16,999 nt of DNA from an uncultured Bacilli bacterium (GCA_947623845.1 CANQHM010000024.1:1-16999), one strand, 5' to 3'; shown: positions 6,298-14,971, numbered from the stretch's first letter. Notes: generated by a model not told the origin, from the sequence alone. A program made the numbers and translations.

Positions 6298-6648
6298 TTA
6301 ATCTCCAAAGAATTTGGTAATAGGTCGTGGTACCGCTGGTCCTTTTAAGGATTCGACAGCACTTCCCCCTTTACTTGTTAACTCTCCTAAAAAATCGATA
6401 GCTTTCTTCGCCGTATCTAAGTGTTTTTGAATTGATCCTGTATCCATCTTCTTTACCATATCGGTAATTCCTTTTAAATTAGCGGGTTTGCTTTTCTTAT
6501 TAAGGTATGGTTTCCATATCGCTTCATCATCTTTATAAATATCATATAATTCATAATACTTTTGCCAGGTCATCGTATTATCATTAATACTTTCGATAAG
6601 TTCGGGATGCATCTTGGCAAAATTTTTAAATTCTTCCTTCGTCGCCAT
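6298..6648 (-). CDS. ylbD: YlbD-like protein (family labelled putative spore coat protein)
   Basis: The protein has 116 residues. F-K-N-F-A-K-M-H-P-E-L-I followed by TMTWQKYYELYDIYKDDEA (about 25-43) and W-K-P-Y resembles Bacillus YlbD (K-x-H-P-x-L-V ... T-W-Q-E-L-Y-E-E-W). The C-terminal half is basic with glycines, ending P-I-T-K-F-F-G-D. The ATG at 6648 is preferred over the GTG at 6660, because AGGTGA is eight bases before the ATG but overlaps the GTG. The stop and the ylbE ribosome binding site overlap, so the two are coupled. In Bacillus, YlbD is annotated as a coat protein, but nothing else in this window concerns sporulation, so that role is doubtful here. Confidence 0.65.
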   Translation of the reverse strand: MATKEEFKNFAKMHPELIESINDNTMTWQKYYELYDIYKDDEAIWKPYLNKKSKPANLKGITDMVKKMDTGSIQKHLDTAKKAIDFLGELTSKGGSAVESLKGPAVPRPITKFFGD

Positions 6649-6650
6649 AT

Positions 6651-6694
6651 AAAAAATCACCTACTATAAGATATGAAATAGTAAGGTGATTTTT
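6651..6694 (-). terminator. parC terminator hairpin containing the ylbD ribosome binding site
   Basis: A 16-bp stem with one bulged base (6678-6694 pairing with 6652-6667), a 10-base loop and a TTTTTT run, starting just after the parC stop codon. The 3' arm contains AGTAGGTGA, the ribosome binding site of ylbD. I see no clear promoter between this hairpin and ylbD. Confidence 0.8.
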
Positions 6695-6696
6695 GC

Positions 6697-9207
6697 CTAT
6701 AATTTAAAATCGTCGATAAAATTATCTATGGTTAGTTCTTCGATTTTTTCATTCTTCTCTTCTTTGGGCGTATCTTCTTCTTTTATTTTTTCTTCTTTCT
6801 TTTTAGAAACATATTCTTCTAAAACACATTCTTTCGCCGTATCATCTAAATTATATTTAGATATCATACTTCCTGTCGAAGATACATCCATTATTGGAAT
6901 TTCACTAACCTTTACTTCTTTTAGTTCACTATCACTCTTAAGAAGTAGTACTTCATTCGCATTTCCTACAAATGATTTGGTGATGAAATATGGACTAGAT
7001 TTAACTTTCTTGATTAAAGTGTCTCCCCCTCTAGTTCTTTGATGGGTATTTAACTCACTTAACTTTAATCTCTTCGCTGTTTTATGATCAGTGATAACCG
7101 TTAGATAAGCATCGTTTTCCGCAAAAGTACTTGCACTAACTACTTCATCATCTTTTAACGCAATACCTTTTACCCCACTGGCTCTTGCTCCTACTAATGG
7201 AATATCACTAGTACTCATATTTAAGTATTTACCATTTTTAGTTACCATAATCGTCCGTGGTTTTTCGATACTTACACTAATTACTTCATCATCATTCTTT
7301 AATTTATAAGCCGTTAGAGCTTTAGAATAACGGGATACTATTAAATCTTCTAACTTAGTCTTCTTTACTTGACCATTCTTAGTAACAAAGACCACATTTT
7401 CATCTTTATTTTTTAAGACTAAAGAAGCAATAATCCGTTCATTTTCGGAAATAGATATTAAGTTACTAATATGTTTTCCTAATTCTTTCCATTTAGCTTC
7501 AAATATCGTATGCACTGGAATATATAGATAATTACCTAAATTGGTAAATACTAAAATAGTATCTAAGTTATTGACATGATAACATCCAATTAAGTAATCG
7601 CCTGGTTTTAAAGTTGTTTCTTCATCTTTTGATGAAGCATAAGATTTTTCCGTAACTTTCTTGATATAACCCTCATTTGATATTGTAACATACACGTTTT
7701 CTTTAGAAATTAATGATGTGGTATCAATCTTAATCTCGGTAATTTCATCTTTAACCACCGTTTTTCTTGGCGTTGCATATTCATTTTTAATTAATCTTAA
7801 TTCCGTTTTCATAACATGTTTTAAGGCTTCTTCATTATTTAATATTTGTTCCCAAATATGCATTTTCTTTTCTAAATCCGCCATCTTTTCTTGTACTTCT
7901 AAAATATCGGTATTGGTTAAACGATATAGTTGTAACATAACGATAGCTTCTGCTTGTTCCATCGTAAACGAAAACTCTTTAACTAAGTTATCCTTAGCAT
8001 CACCCTTATTTTTCGAAGCTCTAATGACTTTGATTACTTCATCCATAATGCTTACAGCTTTCATTAAACCATCTAAAATATGGTGTTCTTTTCTGGCATG
8101 TTCTAAATCAAACTTCGTCCGATTCGTAATGACTTCTTTTTGGTAAGCAATATACGCATCTAATATTGGTAGAATTCCTAAAGTCATAGGTCGTTGATTT
8201 ACAATCGCAACCATATTATAACTATAAGCTATTTGGGCTTCGGTGTTTTTAAAGAAATAATTCATGATAAGTTCGGGATTGGCATCTTTCTTTAAATCAA
8301 TAACTATTCTTAAGCCATCTCTATCCGTTTCATCACGAACTTCCGCAATTCCATCAATCTTTTTATCAATTCTTATGGCTTCCATTTTATAAACTAAAGC
8401 TTGTTTATTTACTTCAAAAGGAATCTCCGTAATAATTATTTGGGTTTTCCCTTTTTCTTTATGGATTTCATATTTACATCTTACGATTACTTTTCCCTTA
8501 CCACTTGAGAAAGCATCAACAATTCCCGTTTTACCTTCAACAATCCCACCAGTTGGAAAATCTGGTCCTTTAACGATTTCTAAAATCGTTTCTAACCGAC
8601 AGTTAGGGCTTTCAATTCTTTTGATGGTGGCATCAATTATTTCGCCCAAATTATGAGGCGGAATATTAGTAGCATAACCGGCACTAATCCCATTCGCCCC
8701 ATTAACAAGTAGGTTTGGAAATTTCGCAGGTAGAACAGTTGGTTCTAAGAACCGATCATCGAAGTTTGGCGCCCACGTAACCGTATTTTTATCTAAGTCT
8801 TTAACTAGTTCACTGCTGATTTTGGCAAGACGCGATTCGGTATACCGGTAAGCGGCCGCGGGATCTCCATCCATTGATCCATTATTACCGTGCATTTCAA
8901 TTAAAGGGGTTGTTTGTTTCCACCATTGGCTCATTCTTACCATGGCATCATACACTGAAGAATCCCCATGCGGATGGAACTTACCTAAAACTCCACCAAC
9001 GGTATAAGCACATTTAATATACGGTTTATCATAGGTATTATGTTCATCATACATGTAGTATAAAATTCTTCTTTGTACCGGTTTTAATCCATCTCTAACA
9101 TCCGGAATAGCTCTTTCTTGAATAATCGCTTTAGCATAGGAACCAAATCTATCTCCCATTATATCTTCTAGAGAGTAATCTTCTATTCTTTTAAGTACAC
9201 TTTCCAT
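6697..9207 (-). CDS. parC: DNA topoisomerase IV subunit A
   Basis: ParC is the breakage-reunion subunit of the A2B2 enzyme that decatenates replicated chromosomes. The protein has 836 residues. QERAIPDVRDGLKPVQRRIL (30-49) and HPHGDSSVYDAMVRMSQWW (78-96) precede the catalytic Tyr122 in R-Y-T-E. LIEMHGNNGSMDGDPAAA is the ParC-type sequence rather than the GyrA-type. Quinolone-determining positions are S83 and D87 (equivalent to S80 and E84 of Staphylococcus aureus ParC), the susceptible-type Ser with Asp in place of Glu. The C-terminal beta-pinwheel runs from about 500 to 795 and includes HQRTRGGD, loosely like a GyrA box. The last 40 residues are an E/K-rich tail. The gene starts six bases after parE, in the usual parE-parC order. 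Confidence 0.95.
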   Translation of the reverse strand: MESVLKRIEDYSLEDIMGDRFGSYAKAIIQERAIPDVRDGLKPVQRRILYYMYDEHNTYDKPYIKCAYTVGGVLGKFHPHGDSSVYDAMVRMSQWWKQTTPLIEMHGNNGSMDGDPAAAYRYTESRLAKISSELVKDLDKNTVTWAPNFDDRFLEPTVLPAKFPNLLVNGANGISAGYATNIPPHNLGEIIDATIKRIESPNCRLETILEIVKGPDFPTGGIVEGKTGIVDAFSSGKGKVIVRCKYEIHKEKGKTQIIITEIPFEVNKQALVYKMEAIRIDKKIDGIAEVRDETDRDGLRIVIDLKKDANPELIMNYFFKNTEAQIAYSYNMVAIVNQRPMTLGILPILDAYIAYQKEVITNRTKFDLEHARKEHHILDGLMKAVSIMDEVIKVIRASKNKGDAKDNLVKEFSFTMEQAEAIVMLQLYRLTNTDILEVQEKMADLEKKMHIWEQILNNEEALKHVMKTELRLIKNEYATPRKTVVKDEITEIKIDTTSLISKENVYVTISNEGYIKKVTEKSYASSKDEETTLKPGDYLIGCYHVNNLDTILVFTNLGNYLYIPVHTIFEAKWKELGKHISNLISISENERIIASLVLKNKDENVVFVTKNGQVKKTKLEDLIVSRYSKALTAYKLKNDDEVISVSIEKPRTIMVTKNGKYLNMSTSDIPLVGARASGVKGIALKDDEVVSASTFAENDAYLTVITDHKTAKRLKLSELNTHQRTRGGDTLIKKVKSSPYFITKSFVGNANEVLLLKSDSELKEVKVSEIPIMDVSSTGSMISKYNLDDTAKECVLEEYVSKKKEEKIKEEDTPKEEKNEKIEELTIDNFIDDFKL

Positions 9208-9212
9208 AACAT

Positions 9213-11135
9213 TTACCTCTCAATACTATAATCATCTTCTAAAGTGAATATAACATTTTCATTAATCCACTCTTTTCTTGGCTCTGCTTTATCACCCATT
9301 AAAATATTAACGCGTTTTTCGGCTAAAGAAGCATCGGTAATATTAACTCGAATTAAGCTTCTACTATCGGGATTCATGGTTGTTTCCCATAATTGATCAG
9401 GATTCATTTCTCCTAAACCTTTATATCTTTGAATCGTAGCTTTCGCGTTATTTTCTTTTTTTATGGTTTCTAGTTCTTCATCGCTCCACGCATATAACTT
9501 CTTTTTGGGGTATTCAATTTTATATAATGGTGGACAAGCAATATAAAGTTTCCCCGCTTCAATTAAAGGACGCATAAAACGGTAGAAGAAAGTTAATAAA
9601 AGGATTTGAATATGCGAACCATCGACATCGGCATCAGTCATAATAATAACTTTATCGTAGTTAGAATCTTCAACCGTAAAGTCGGCACCCACTCCTGCTC
9701 CAATGGTATGAATCATCGTATTAATTTCTTCATTCTTTAATATTTCATCCATAGATGCTTTCTCACTATTTAATACTTTACCTCTTAAAGGTAAAATAGC
9801 TTGAAATTTTCTATTTCTTCCGCCTTTAGCTGAACCACCCGCTGAATCACCCTCGACTAAGAATAATTCATTAATTTTAGGATTTTTTGCACTAGCAGGC
9901 GCTAACTTACTAGACAAGTTTTTCTCAAGCTTACTCTTATTCTTTCCGTTTCTTGCTTCTTCTCTAGCTTTTCGCGCTGCTTCTCTTGCCACTTTACTCT
10001 TTTGAGCTTTCATAATAATATTCGTAGCAATCTCTTTATTTTCTTCTAAATAGAATTTTAAATTCTCATAAACTACACTTTCCACAATACTTCTTGCTTC
10101 TGGTGTTCCTAACTTACCTTTAGTTTGGCCTTCAAATTGTAATAATTCTTCGGGAATTTTTAAACTTATAATCGCCGTTAAACCTTCTCTTACATCGCTA
10201 CCTTCAAAATTATTATCTTTGCCTTTTATTAAGTTATTAGATTTTACATAATCATTAAAAGCTTTGGTAATTCCGGTTTTAAATCCGACTTCATGGGTTC
10301 CGCCATCACTAGTTTTAACATTATTAACAAATGAAAGAATCGTTTCTTGATACGTATCCGTATATTGCATCGCAATATCGACTTCAATTTTTTGTTTAAC
10401 AGCGGAAAAATTTATAACTTTATGTAAAGCATCTTTATTTTCATTAATATATTCTACAAAGTTAATAAGTCCATTATCATAACAATATTCTACTTCTTTT
10501 TGATCAGCTTCATCTTTAACAGTTATTTTAAGTCCATTAATTAAAAAGGCACTTTCTTGCATTCTTTCCGCAATAGTTGTAAATGAAAAATGGGCATTTT
10601 TAAATATTTCATAATCGGGTAAGAATGTTACTACCGTTCCGGTCTTTTTAGTTTCTCCAATTGTTTTTAAAGGGGATTCTAGTTTTCCGCCATCACAAAA
10701 TCTAATGTTACTAATTTTTCCATCACGGTATATCGTAACATCCATTTTTTTACTTAACGCATTAACAACGGAAGCCCCAACGCCGTGAAGTCCACCAGAT
10801 ACTTTATAACCGGCATTTTCAAATTTTCCTCCAGCATGTAAAACGGTATAAATAACTTCTGGTGTCGATTTCCCGGTCTTATGCATTCCAATTGGTACAC
10901 CCCGTCCGGAATCTTCGACTGTAATGCTTTCATCTTTATTTATTGTTACTTTAATGCTATTTCCATAACCATTAATGGCTTCATCAATACCATTATCAAC
11001 AATTTCCCATACTAAATGATGAAGCCCTCTTTTATCTGTCGACCCAATATACATTCCGGGTCTTTTTCTTACTGCTTCTAAGCCCTCTAATACGGTTATA
11101 GAATCTTCATTGTAATTTGTTTGTGTTTTTGCCAT
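9213..11135 (-). CDS. parE: DNA topoisomerase IV subunit B
   Basis: ParE is the ATPase subunit of topoisomerase IV. The protein has 640 residues from the chosen ATG. GHKL ATPase motifs: E44 and N48 in EIVDNGIDEA, D75-x-G-x-G in EDSGRGVP, GGLHGVG (114-120) and the transducer Lys339 in Q-T-K. TOPRIM motifs: EGDSAGG (428-434) and DADVDG (501-506), which bind the metal. EEINTMIHTIGAGVGADF (469-486) is typical of ParE. The ATG at 11135 is preferred over the GTG at 11147, because AAAGGTGA stands eight bases before the ATG and contains that GTG. GyrB is the alternative; the pairing with a ParC-type partner and the sequence details favour ParE. Confidence 0.95.
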   Translation of the reverse strand: MAKTQTNYNEDSITVLEGLEAVRKRPGMYIGSTDKRGLHHLVWEIVDNGIDEAINGYGNSIKVTINKDESITVEDSGRGVPIGMHKTGKSTPEVIYTVLHAGGKFENAGYKVSGGLHGVGASVVNALSKKMDVTIYRDGKISNIRFCDGGKLESPLKTIGETKKTGTVVTFLPDYEIFKNAHFSFTTIAERMQESAFLINGLKITVKDEADQKEVEYCYDNGLINFVEYINENKDALHKVINFSAVKQKIEVDIAMQYTDTYQETILSFVNNVKTSDGGTHEVGFKTGITKAFNDYVKSNNLIKGKDNNFEGSDVREGLTAIISLKIPEELLQFEGQTKGKLGTPEARSIVESVVYENLKFYLEENKEIATNIIMKAQKSKVAREAARKAREEARNGKNKSKLEKNLSSKLAPASAKNPKINELFLVEGDSAGGSAKGGRNRKFQAILPLRGKVLNSEKASMDEILKNEEINTMIHTIGAGVGADFTVEDSNYDKVIIMTDADVDGSHIQILLLTFFYRFMRPLIEAGKLYIACPPLYKIEYPKKKLYAWSDEELETIKKENNAKATIQRYKGLGEMNPDQLWETTMNPDSRSLIRVNITDASLAEKRVNILMGDKAEPRKEWINENVIFTLEDDYSIER

Positions 11136-11155
11136 ACTTATTTTCACCTTTAATT

Positions 11156-11184
11156 ATTTTACCAAAAAAAAAGCCCTAAAACAA
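11156..11184 (-). promoter_or_regulatory. Possible parE promoter lying inside the upstream terminator
   Basis: Minus strand TTGTTT (11184-11179), a 17-base spacer, and TGG-TAAAAT (extended -10, 11161-11156), which would give a very short leader. The -35 box is the loop of the terminator hairpin and the spacer is its T-run. Confidence 0.35.
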
Positions 11185-11192
11185 GGGACTTT
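11164..11192 (-). terminator. Terminator of the acidic membrane-protein gene
   Basis: AAAG-T-CCCT (11192-11184 side), a TGTTTT loop, and AGGGCTTT followed by a nine-T run on the minus strand. It separates that gene from parE. Confidence 0.75.
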
Positions 11193-11208
11193 ACAACTTT
11201 TTTATACT

Positions 11209-12174
11209 CTATTTTAGTGAAAATGTCTCATTTTCAATCGTATCAAATGTTGGAGCAGCAACTACTTCTTCTTTTTTATCTTCTACTGGTTCTACTGTAC
11301 TTACTTTAACACTATCTTTAGGAACCGTAGCAAACTTAGGCATTTCAATAGTTGGTACTTTCATTTTTACCGGAGTAACTACTTTTTCTTCTTTAACGAC
11401 TTTATTTTCTTCATTATTTAATAGAGTTACAGGTGCATCATTATTAGAAGCAGGCTCTACTTTAATAGTTTCTTCTTCATTCGTTAATACTGGTTCTTTA
11501 TTGATATCTAAATCACTTACTAATTCATTAGCAAAGCTTTTTAATTCTTCTAAATTAGCATTGTAATCTTGATTATTTTGTACTGGCACTTCTTCTTTAA
11601 CTTCCTTGGTTGTAAAGACATCAGCTGGTGTTACTTCGACACTATTAACACTTTCTTTTACTTCTTCTTTATTTTCTTTTTCTAACTCACTCTTTAAAGA
11701 TTCTGCTAAAGCTTCAAAATCAATATTAACGGTTGGTTCATTTTCGACTGCTGCTTGTTCTTTATTTAAATCGCCAAAACTAAAATCTGCGGTTTTAAAT
11801 TCTTCTTCCTCTTTTACTTCTTCCGGAGTCTTAACTTCTTCTACTTGTGGAACCTCTTCAACTTGGTGAGTTTCCTCTATAGTAGGAACTTCGGGTACTA
11901 CTGGAGCAACTTCTTCCTTAACTTCTTCTTGAGCGGGAGCTAAAACTACATTATCGGGAAGGGAAATCTCTACTTTTTCTTCGGGACTTTCTTCTTTGAA
12001 CGCGAAGTCCGCCGTGGGTTCCTCCTTCGCCTCTTTAACTACTTCTTCACTTTGTTTATTTTTCCTTGCATCTTTTAATGCCATAATTAATACAATAATG
12101 AACAGTATAGTTAAAAAAGCTATAGTTATTATTAAACCAATTCCAAAATATTCATTACTAAATAGTTGTGTCAT
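11209..12174 (-). CDS. Membrane-anchored protein with a long acidic disordered tail
   Basis: I do not recognise this protein. It has 321 residues: a short N-terminus, one membrane helix at about 9-33 (YFGIGLIITIAFLTILFIIV), then K-D-A-R-K-N-K, which by the positive-inside rule puts the rest in the cytoplasm. The remaining 280 residues are very rich in Glu, Val, Pro and Thr, of low complexity and probably disordered. They carry short repeats: T-A-D-F-A-F and T-A-D-F-S-F, and several V-E-E-V-P / K-E-E-V units. The ATG at 12174 has AGGTG eight bases upstream and is preferred to a GTG at 12183. It has its own promoter and terminator and lies directly upstream of parE. Similar layouts occur in scaffolding or divisome-associated proteins, but no function can be assigned. 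Confidence 0.7.
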   Translation of the reverse strand: MTQLFSNEYFGIGLIITIAFLTILFIIVLIMALKDARKNKQSEEVVKEAKEEPTADFAFKEESPEEKVEISLPDNVVLAPAQEEVKEEVAPVVPEVPTIEETHQVEEVPQVEEVKTPEEVKEEEEFKTADFSFGDLNKEQAAVENEPTVNIDFEALAESLKSELEKENKEEVKESVNSVEVTPADVFTTKEVKEEVPVQNNQDYNANLEELKSFANELVSDLDINKEPVLTNEEETIKVEPASNNDAPVTLLNNEENKVVKEEKVVTPVKMKVPTIEMPKFATVPKDSVKVSTVEPVEDKKEEVVAAPTFDTIENETFSLK

Positions 12175-12209
12175 AATCCACACACCTAAACCCTTCTATT
12201 CTATATATA

Positions 12210-12238
12210 ACTTTATCATACTCTATTTTATAAATCAA
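12210..12238 (-). promoter_or_regulatory. Promoter of the acidic membrane-protein gene
   Basis: Minus strand TTGATT (12238-12233), a 17-base spacer ending in TGA, and TAAAGT (12215-12210), so an extended -10 type. It sits 36 bases before the ATG. Confidence 0.55.
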
Positions 12239-12272
12239 GATTAAATTTTATGAATAAGTAATTATTTACACC

Positions 12273-13619
12273 TTAAATCTTTAATAATTCTTTTACTAAT
12301 TCATTATCATGGGAAATAATATAAATACAAGTATTTCCCGTTACTTTATGATATCTATTTTTTACTAATTCGTATTCTGCGTCATCTTTATCTTTTAATT
12401 CTTTTTCTAAATTACTAAAATATTTATCCATTAATTTATCGATTTGTTTTGCATGTTTTCTACTCGTCGCATTAAAGATATAATACCCCGTATTTTCACT
12501 TAAGATAACCGCCTTTTTAGCTAAAGCTTCAGTATATAAATTCGCACTTATGCCATATTCTTCTTCTAATTCTGTTTTACGTATTTCTTTAAGCGGTTCA
12601 AATACTCTTATTTGACTTTGTCTTATTTTACTAATTACGACTTTATTATTACTACTAGCTATAAAGAATTGATAATCTTGATATGGGAAATATTCATAAT
12701 CAATTTTCTTTTCTTTTAAATAATCTTCAAAAATATTTTTAACATCTTGATCATGTTCATCACTTGGTTTAATCGCAATAAAGGCTTGTTTTTTATTTTC
12801 ATTTATTTTAATGGCATATTTCGTAACATAACTTTCATCTAATTTAAATTCTTTTTCAAAATCAAAAGTATAATAATCTTTTAAACTATCAAAAGCTTTG
12901 GAATCCTCGACAATCTCATCCGTTTCATCGATATTATAAGATATGGTTTTTATTTGATCGATTTCATAAGGTATTTCTTGTAAATCTAAGTGAGTTCCAC
13001 CCGTTACAAATTCTAATAGCATACCCATCCCTAACACAATAATTACTAACATAATTAAAACTACCACAATACTCCGTACTGGGATTACACTACTTATTCC
13101 ATATATTCTAATTTTTCTAATAAGCTTTTCAATCTCTTTACTAAAACTTTGTTTCTTTTTCTTTTTACTTATCTTTTTAGAATTACTCTTTCTTTTCTTT
13201 TTCTTTTCAATACTAACGATTTTTTTCTTACTACCCTTTTTTTCTTCTTTAGGAATACTTAAAGTTTCTTTAGGTACTTCTTTAACTTCGACTTTTTCTT
13301 TTGGTGTCTTCTTCTTTGGTAAATCAACTTTTTTAATCTCCATGGTATTAGAAGAAACTACTTCTTTTTTAATCGTTTTTTTAGGTCCCTTACTGGTATT
13401 TGTAACTTTTACGGTTGTTTTGGTTGTTTTAGGTTTACTAGTACTTGGACTTTTTTTAGGTGTTACTTTCTTAGTAGTTGTACTCTTCTTACTACTAGTA
13501 GTTTTATTGGTAGTTGTTTTCTTAGCTGGTAATTGAATTTTTTGAGTTTCTAAGGTTTTACTTTTAGCTTTAGTATTCTTTGCTGTACTACGCCCTTTAT
13601 TCGCTTTAGAATTAGCCAT
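12273..13619 (-). CDS. Membrane protein with Lys/Thr-rich cytoplasmic tail and DUF4358-like outer domain
   Basis: The protein has 448 residues in three parts. Residues 1-165 are extremely rich in Lys, Thr and Ser and probably disordered, with K-K-T/S-P repeats reminiscent of histone H1 tails. One membrane helix spans about 183-205 (SIVVVLIMLVIIVLGMGMLL). Residues 208-448 are exported by the positive-inside rule. This outer part seems to hold two similar modules: KYAIKINENKKQAFIAIK with a following helix, and KKAVILSENTGYYIF with a helix and then HKVTGNTCIYIISHDNELVK. The second is close to the DUF4358 lipoprotein family pattern (helix, K-x-x-G-N-Y-v-x-x-i-i-S-D). The function of DUF4358 is unknown. 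An AGGTGA ribosome binding site and a good promoter precede it. Confidence 0.7.
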   Translation of the reverse strand: MANSKANKGRSTAKNTKAKSKTLETQKIQLPAKKTTTNKTTSSKKSTTTKKVTPKKSPSTSKPKTTKTTVKVTNTSKGPKKTIKKEVVSSNTMEIKKVDLPKKKTPKEKVEVKEVPKETLSIPKEEKKGSKKKIVSIEKKKKRKSNSKKISKKKKKQSFSKEIEKLIRKIRIYGISSVIPVRSIVVVLIMLVIIVLGMGMLLEFVTGGTHLDLQEIPYEIDQIKTISYNIDETDEIVEDSKAFDSLKDYYTFDFEKEFKLDESYVTKYAIKINENKKQAFIAIKPSDEHDQDVKNIFEDYLKEKKIDYEYFPYQDYQFFIASSNNKVVISKIRQSQIRVFEPLKEIRKTELEEEYGISANLYTEALAKKAVILSENTGYYIFNATSRKHAKQIDKLMDKYFSNLEKELKDKDDAEYELVKNRYHKVTGNTCIYIISHDNELVKELLKI

Positions 13620-13644
13620 ATTTTCACCTCATATTTGCACATCT

Positions 13645-13673
13645 ATTTTAATATAAAGTTTTTAATTTATCAA
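13645..13673 (-). promoter_or_regulatory. Promoter of the DUF4358-like gene
   Basis: Minus strand TTGATA (13673-13668), a 17-base spacer, and TAAAAT (13650-13645). The -35 box overlaps the stop codon of the metallophosphoesterase gene, and the -10 box is 25 bases before the ATG. Confidence 0.65.
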
Positions 13674-14710
13674 GTACGTAAATTTATAATTATTATTTCA
13701 CTATGTCCTGCTGTTCTTACGGGTATATTCCATTCTCCTAATCCTGATGTTACAATCATTTTAGAATCCCCATATTTATAGTAACCATATTTTACAAACA
13801 AGTTTCCTGGAAATACTTGTCCATTATGCGTATGCCCCGTTAATTGTAAATCAATTATTTCTTTTTTTAAATCTTTTATATATGGTTCATGCTCTAATAA
13901 AATAATGGGTTTATCTTTATCTAGATTACTTACTAGTTCATCATATTCTTTTCTTTTATAAGAATTTACTCTATTTCTTCTAATATCTAATCTTCCTACT
14001 AAATAATAATTATCATTTATTAAAATACTTTCATCTTCTAATAAGGTAATTGGAGTATGCATAATTAATTCTTTAGTTCGAGAAGAAAACATATCATGGT
14101 TACCTTCAATCATATAAATTCCATACTTCGTATTTACTTCATTAAATTTTTGTAAAGTATATTCCATTTCTTCTTTTGTTGTATATTCATCAAATGTATC
14201 TCCTCCTAGTACTAAGACATCAGGTTTTTCTTTATTAACCTCTTTTACTAAAAAATCTAATTCATAATCGATATTTATGGTCCCAATATGGAGATCACTA
14301 ACAAACATGAGTTTTGCTTCTTCTCTTAAGTTTTTAATCGTCTTGATATCATAACTTTTTACTCTTAAATCATATGCATTATAATACCCATATATACTAA
14401 GTATTAGAGCTAAAAGTATTACTAGTAACCCTTTAGCATAAATCTTCTTAATTATTTTATTTTCTCTTAAATTTAATTTATGGCTTATAAAAACAATTAT
14501 ATCTTTAATAATAAAGAATGCAAAAGCATGAATTAAAACCCCTAAGACAAAAGAATGAGTTATAAAAGAGGCGATGGGAAGAGCCATTATCATTCCCCAA
14601 TATACATATTGATTTTTAATCGGTATTAATTCTTTTAAATTTTTACCAATAACATAACACCCTACAATGTAACCTATAAAAAAAGGAAATATCCATACAT
14701 AATAATTCAT
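13670..14710 (-). CDS. Membrane-anchored metallophosphoesterase (YkuE/YaeI-like)
   Basis: This is a calcineurin-like two-metal phosphoesterase. From the chosen ATG it has 346 residues. Four hydrophobic segments fill residues 1-110, and the catalytic domain follows. All metal-ligand motifs are present: D139-x-H141 (S-D-L-H-I-G), G-G-D171, G-N204-H205-D, H274 (L-L-E-H-E-P) and G-H293-T-H295. The layout matches Firmicutes YkoQ/YkuE-type envelope phosphoesterases; the substrate (a phospholipid or lipid-linked phosphate in relatives) cannot be read from sequence. The ATG at 14710 has GAGTGG five bases before it, a modest ribosome binding site; a GTG at 14719 is the alternative start. I see no convincing promoter in 14711-14800. 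Confidence 0.85.
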   Translation of the reverse strand: MNYYVWIFPFFIGYIVGCYVIGKNLKELIPIKNQYVYWGMIMALPIASFITHSFVLGVLIHAFAFFIIKDIIVFISHKLNLRENKIIKKIYAKGLLVILLALILSIYGYYNAYDLRVKSYDIKTIKNLREEAKLMFVSDLHIGTINIDYELDFLVKEVNKEKPDVLVLGGDTFDEYTTKEEMEYTLQKFNEVNTKYGIYMIEGNHDMFSSRTKELIMHTPITLLEDESILINDNYYLVGRLDIRRNRVNSYKRKEYDELVSNLDKDKPIILLEHEPYIKDLKKEIIDLQLTGHTHNGQVFPGNLFVKYGYYKYGDSKMIVTSGLGEWNIPVRTAGHSEIIIINLRT

Positions 14711-14800
14711 ACTAACCACTCATTCTAACAATATTATGATATCATTACTTTATTTATATGTATATTTTCATAACTCTATAATATGTTAAATAAATGTAAA

Positions 14801-14824
14801 AGAAAAAATGTACCGAAGTACATT
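14801..14824 (-). terminator. Terminator downstream of the DGR-target gene
   Basis: Minus strand AATGTAC, a TTCG tetraloop, GTACATT, then TTTTTTCTTTT. It ends a transcript whose 3' untranslated region would be about 210 nt long. Confidence 0.8.
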
Positions 14825-14875
14825 ATAAGAACCTCCGGGTATTCATTTTAAACTACTAATCCAAGATTCTTTATT

Positions 14876-14926
14876 AGATTTTAACCTACATATATTGTAG
14901 ATAGGAAGTAAACTTCTATGAAATCT
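14876..14926 (-). other. Structured stretch in the long 3' untranslated region
   Basis: On the minus strand, AGATTT (14926-14921) and AAATCT (14881-14876) can close a three-way junction enclosing GAAG-TTTA-CTTC (14916-14905) and CTACA-ATATA-TGTAG (14900-14886). In AT-rich DNA such stems also arise by chance. The rest of 14711-15036 holds only the terminator and the hairpin at 14972-15012; I see no gene in it. Confidence 0.35.
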
Positions 14927-14971
14927 TAAATTTATAAGTCCTTAAACTTATTCTAATTCTAAATAATTTCT

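Noticed and set aside
6298..6648. YlbD as evidence that the organism sporulates.
   Set aside because: The coat-protein label is a family name only; no other sporulation gene is in the window and related families occur outside spore formers.
13342..13536. Plus-strand Val/Leu-rich frame.
   Set aside because: It is the antisense reading of the Lys/Thr-rich tail of the 12273-13619 gene; its hydrophobicity is an artefact of AAG/ACT codons.
14766..14810. GGAGG followed by ATG and a 15-codon frame on the minus strand inside the target-gene terminator.
   Set aside because: The ATG and the first codons form the terminator hairpin, so the site is unlikely to be translated. Probably chance.
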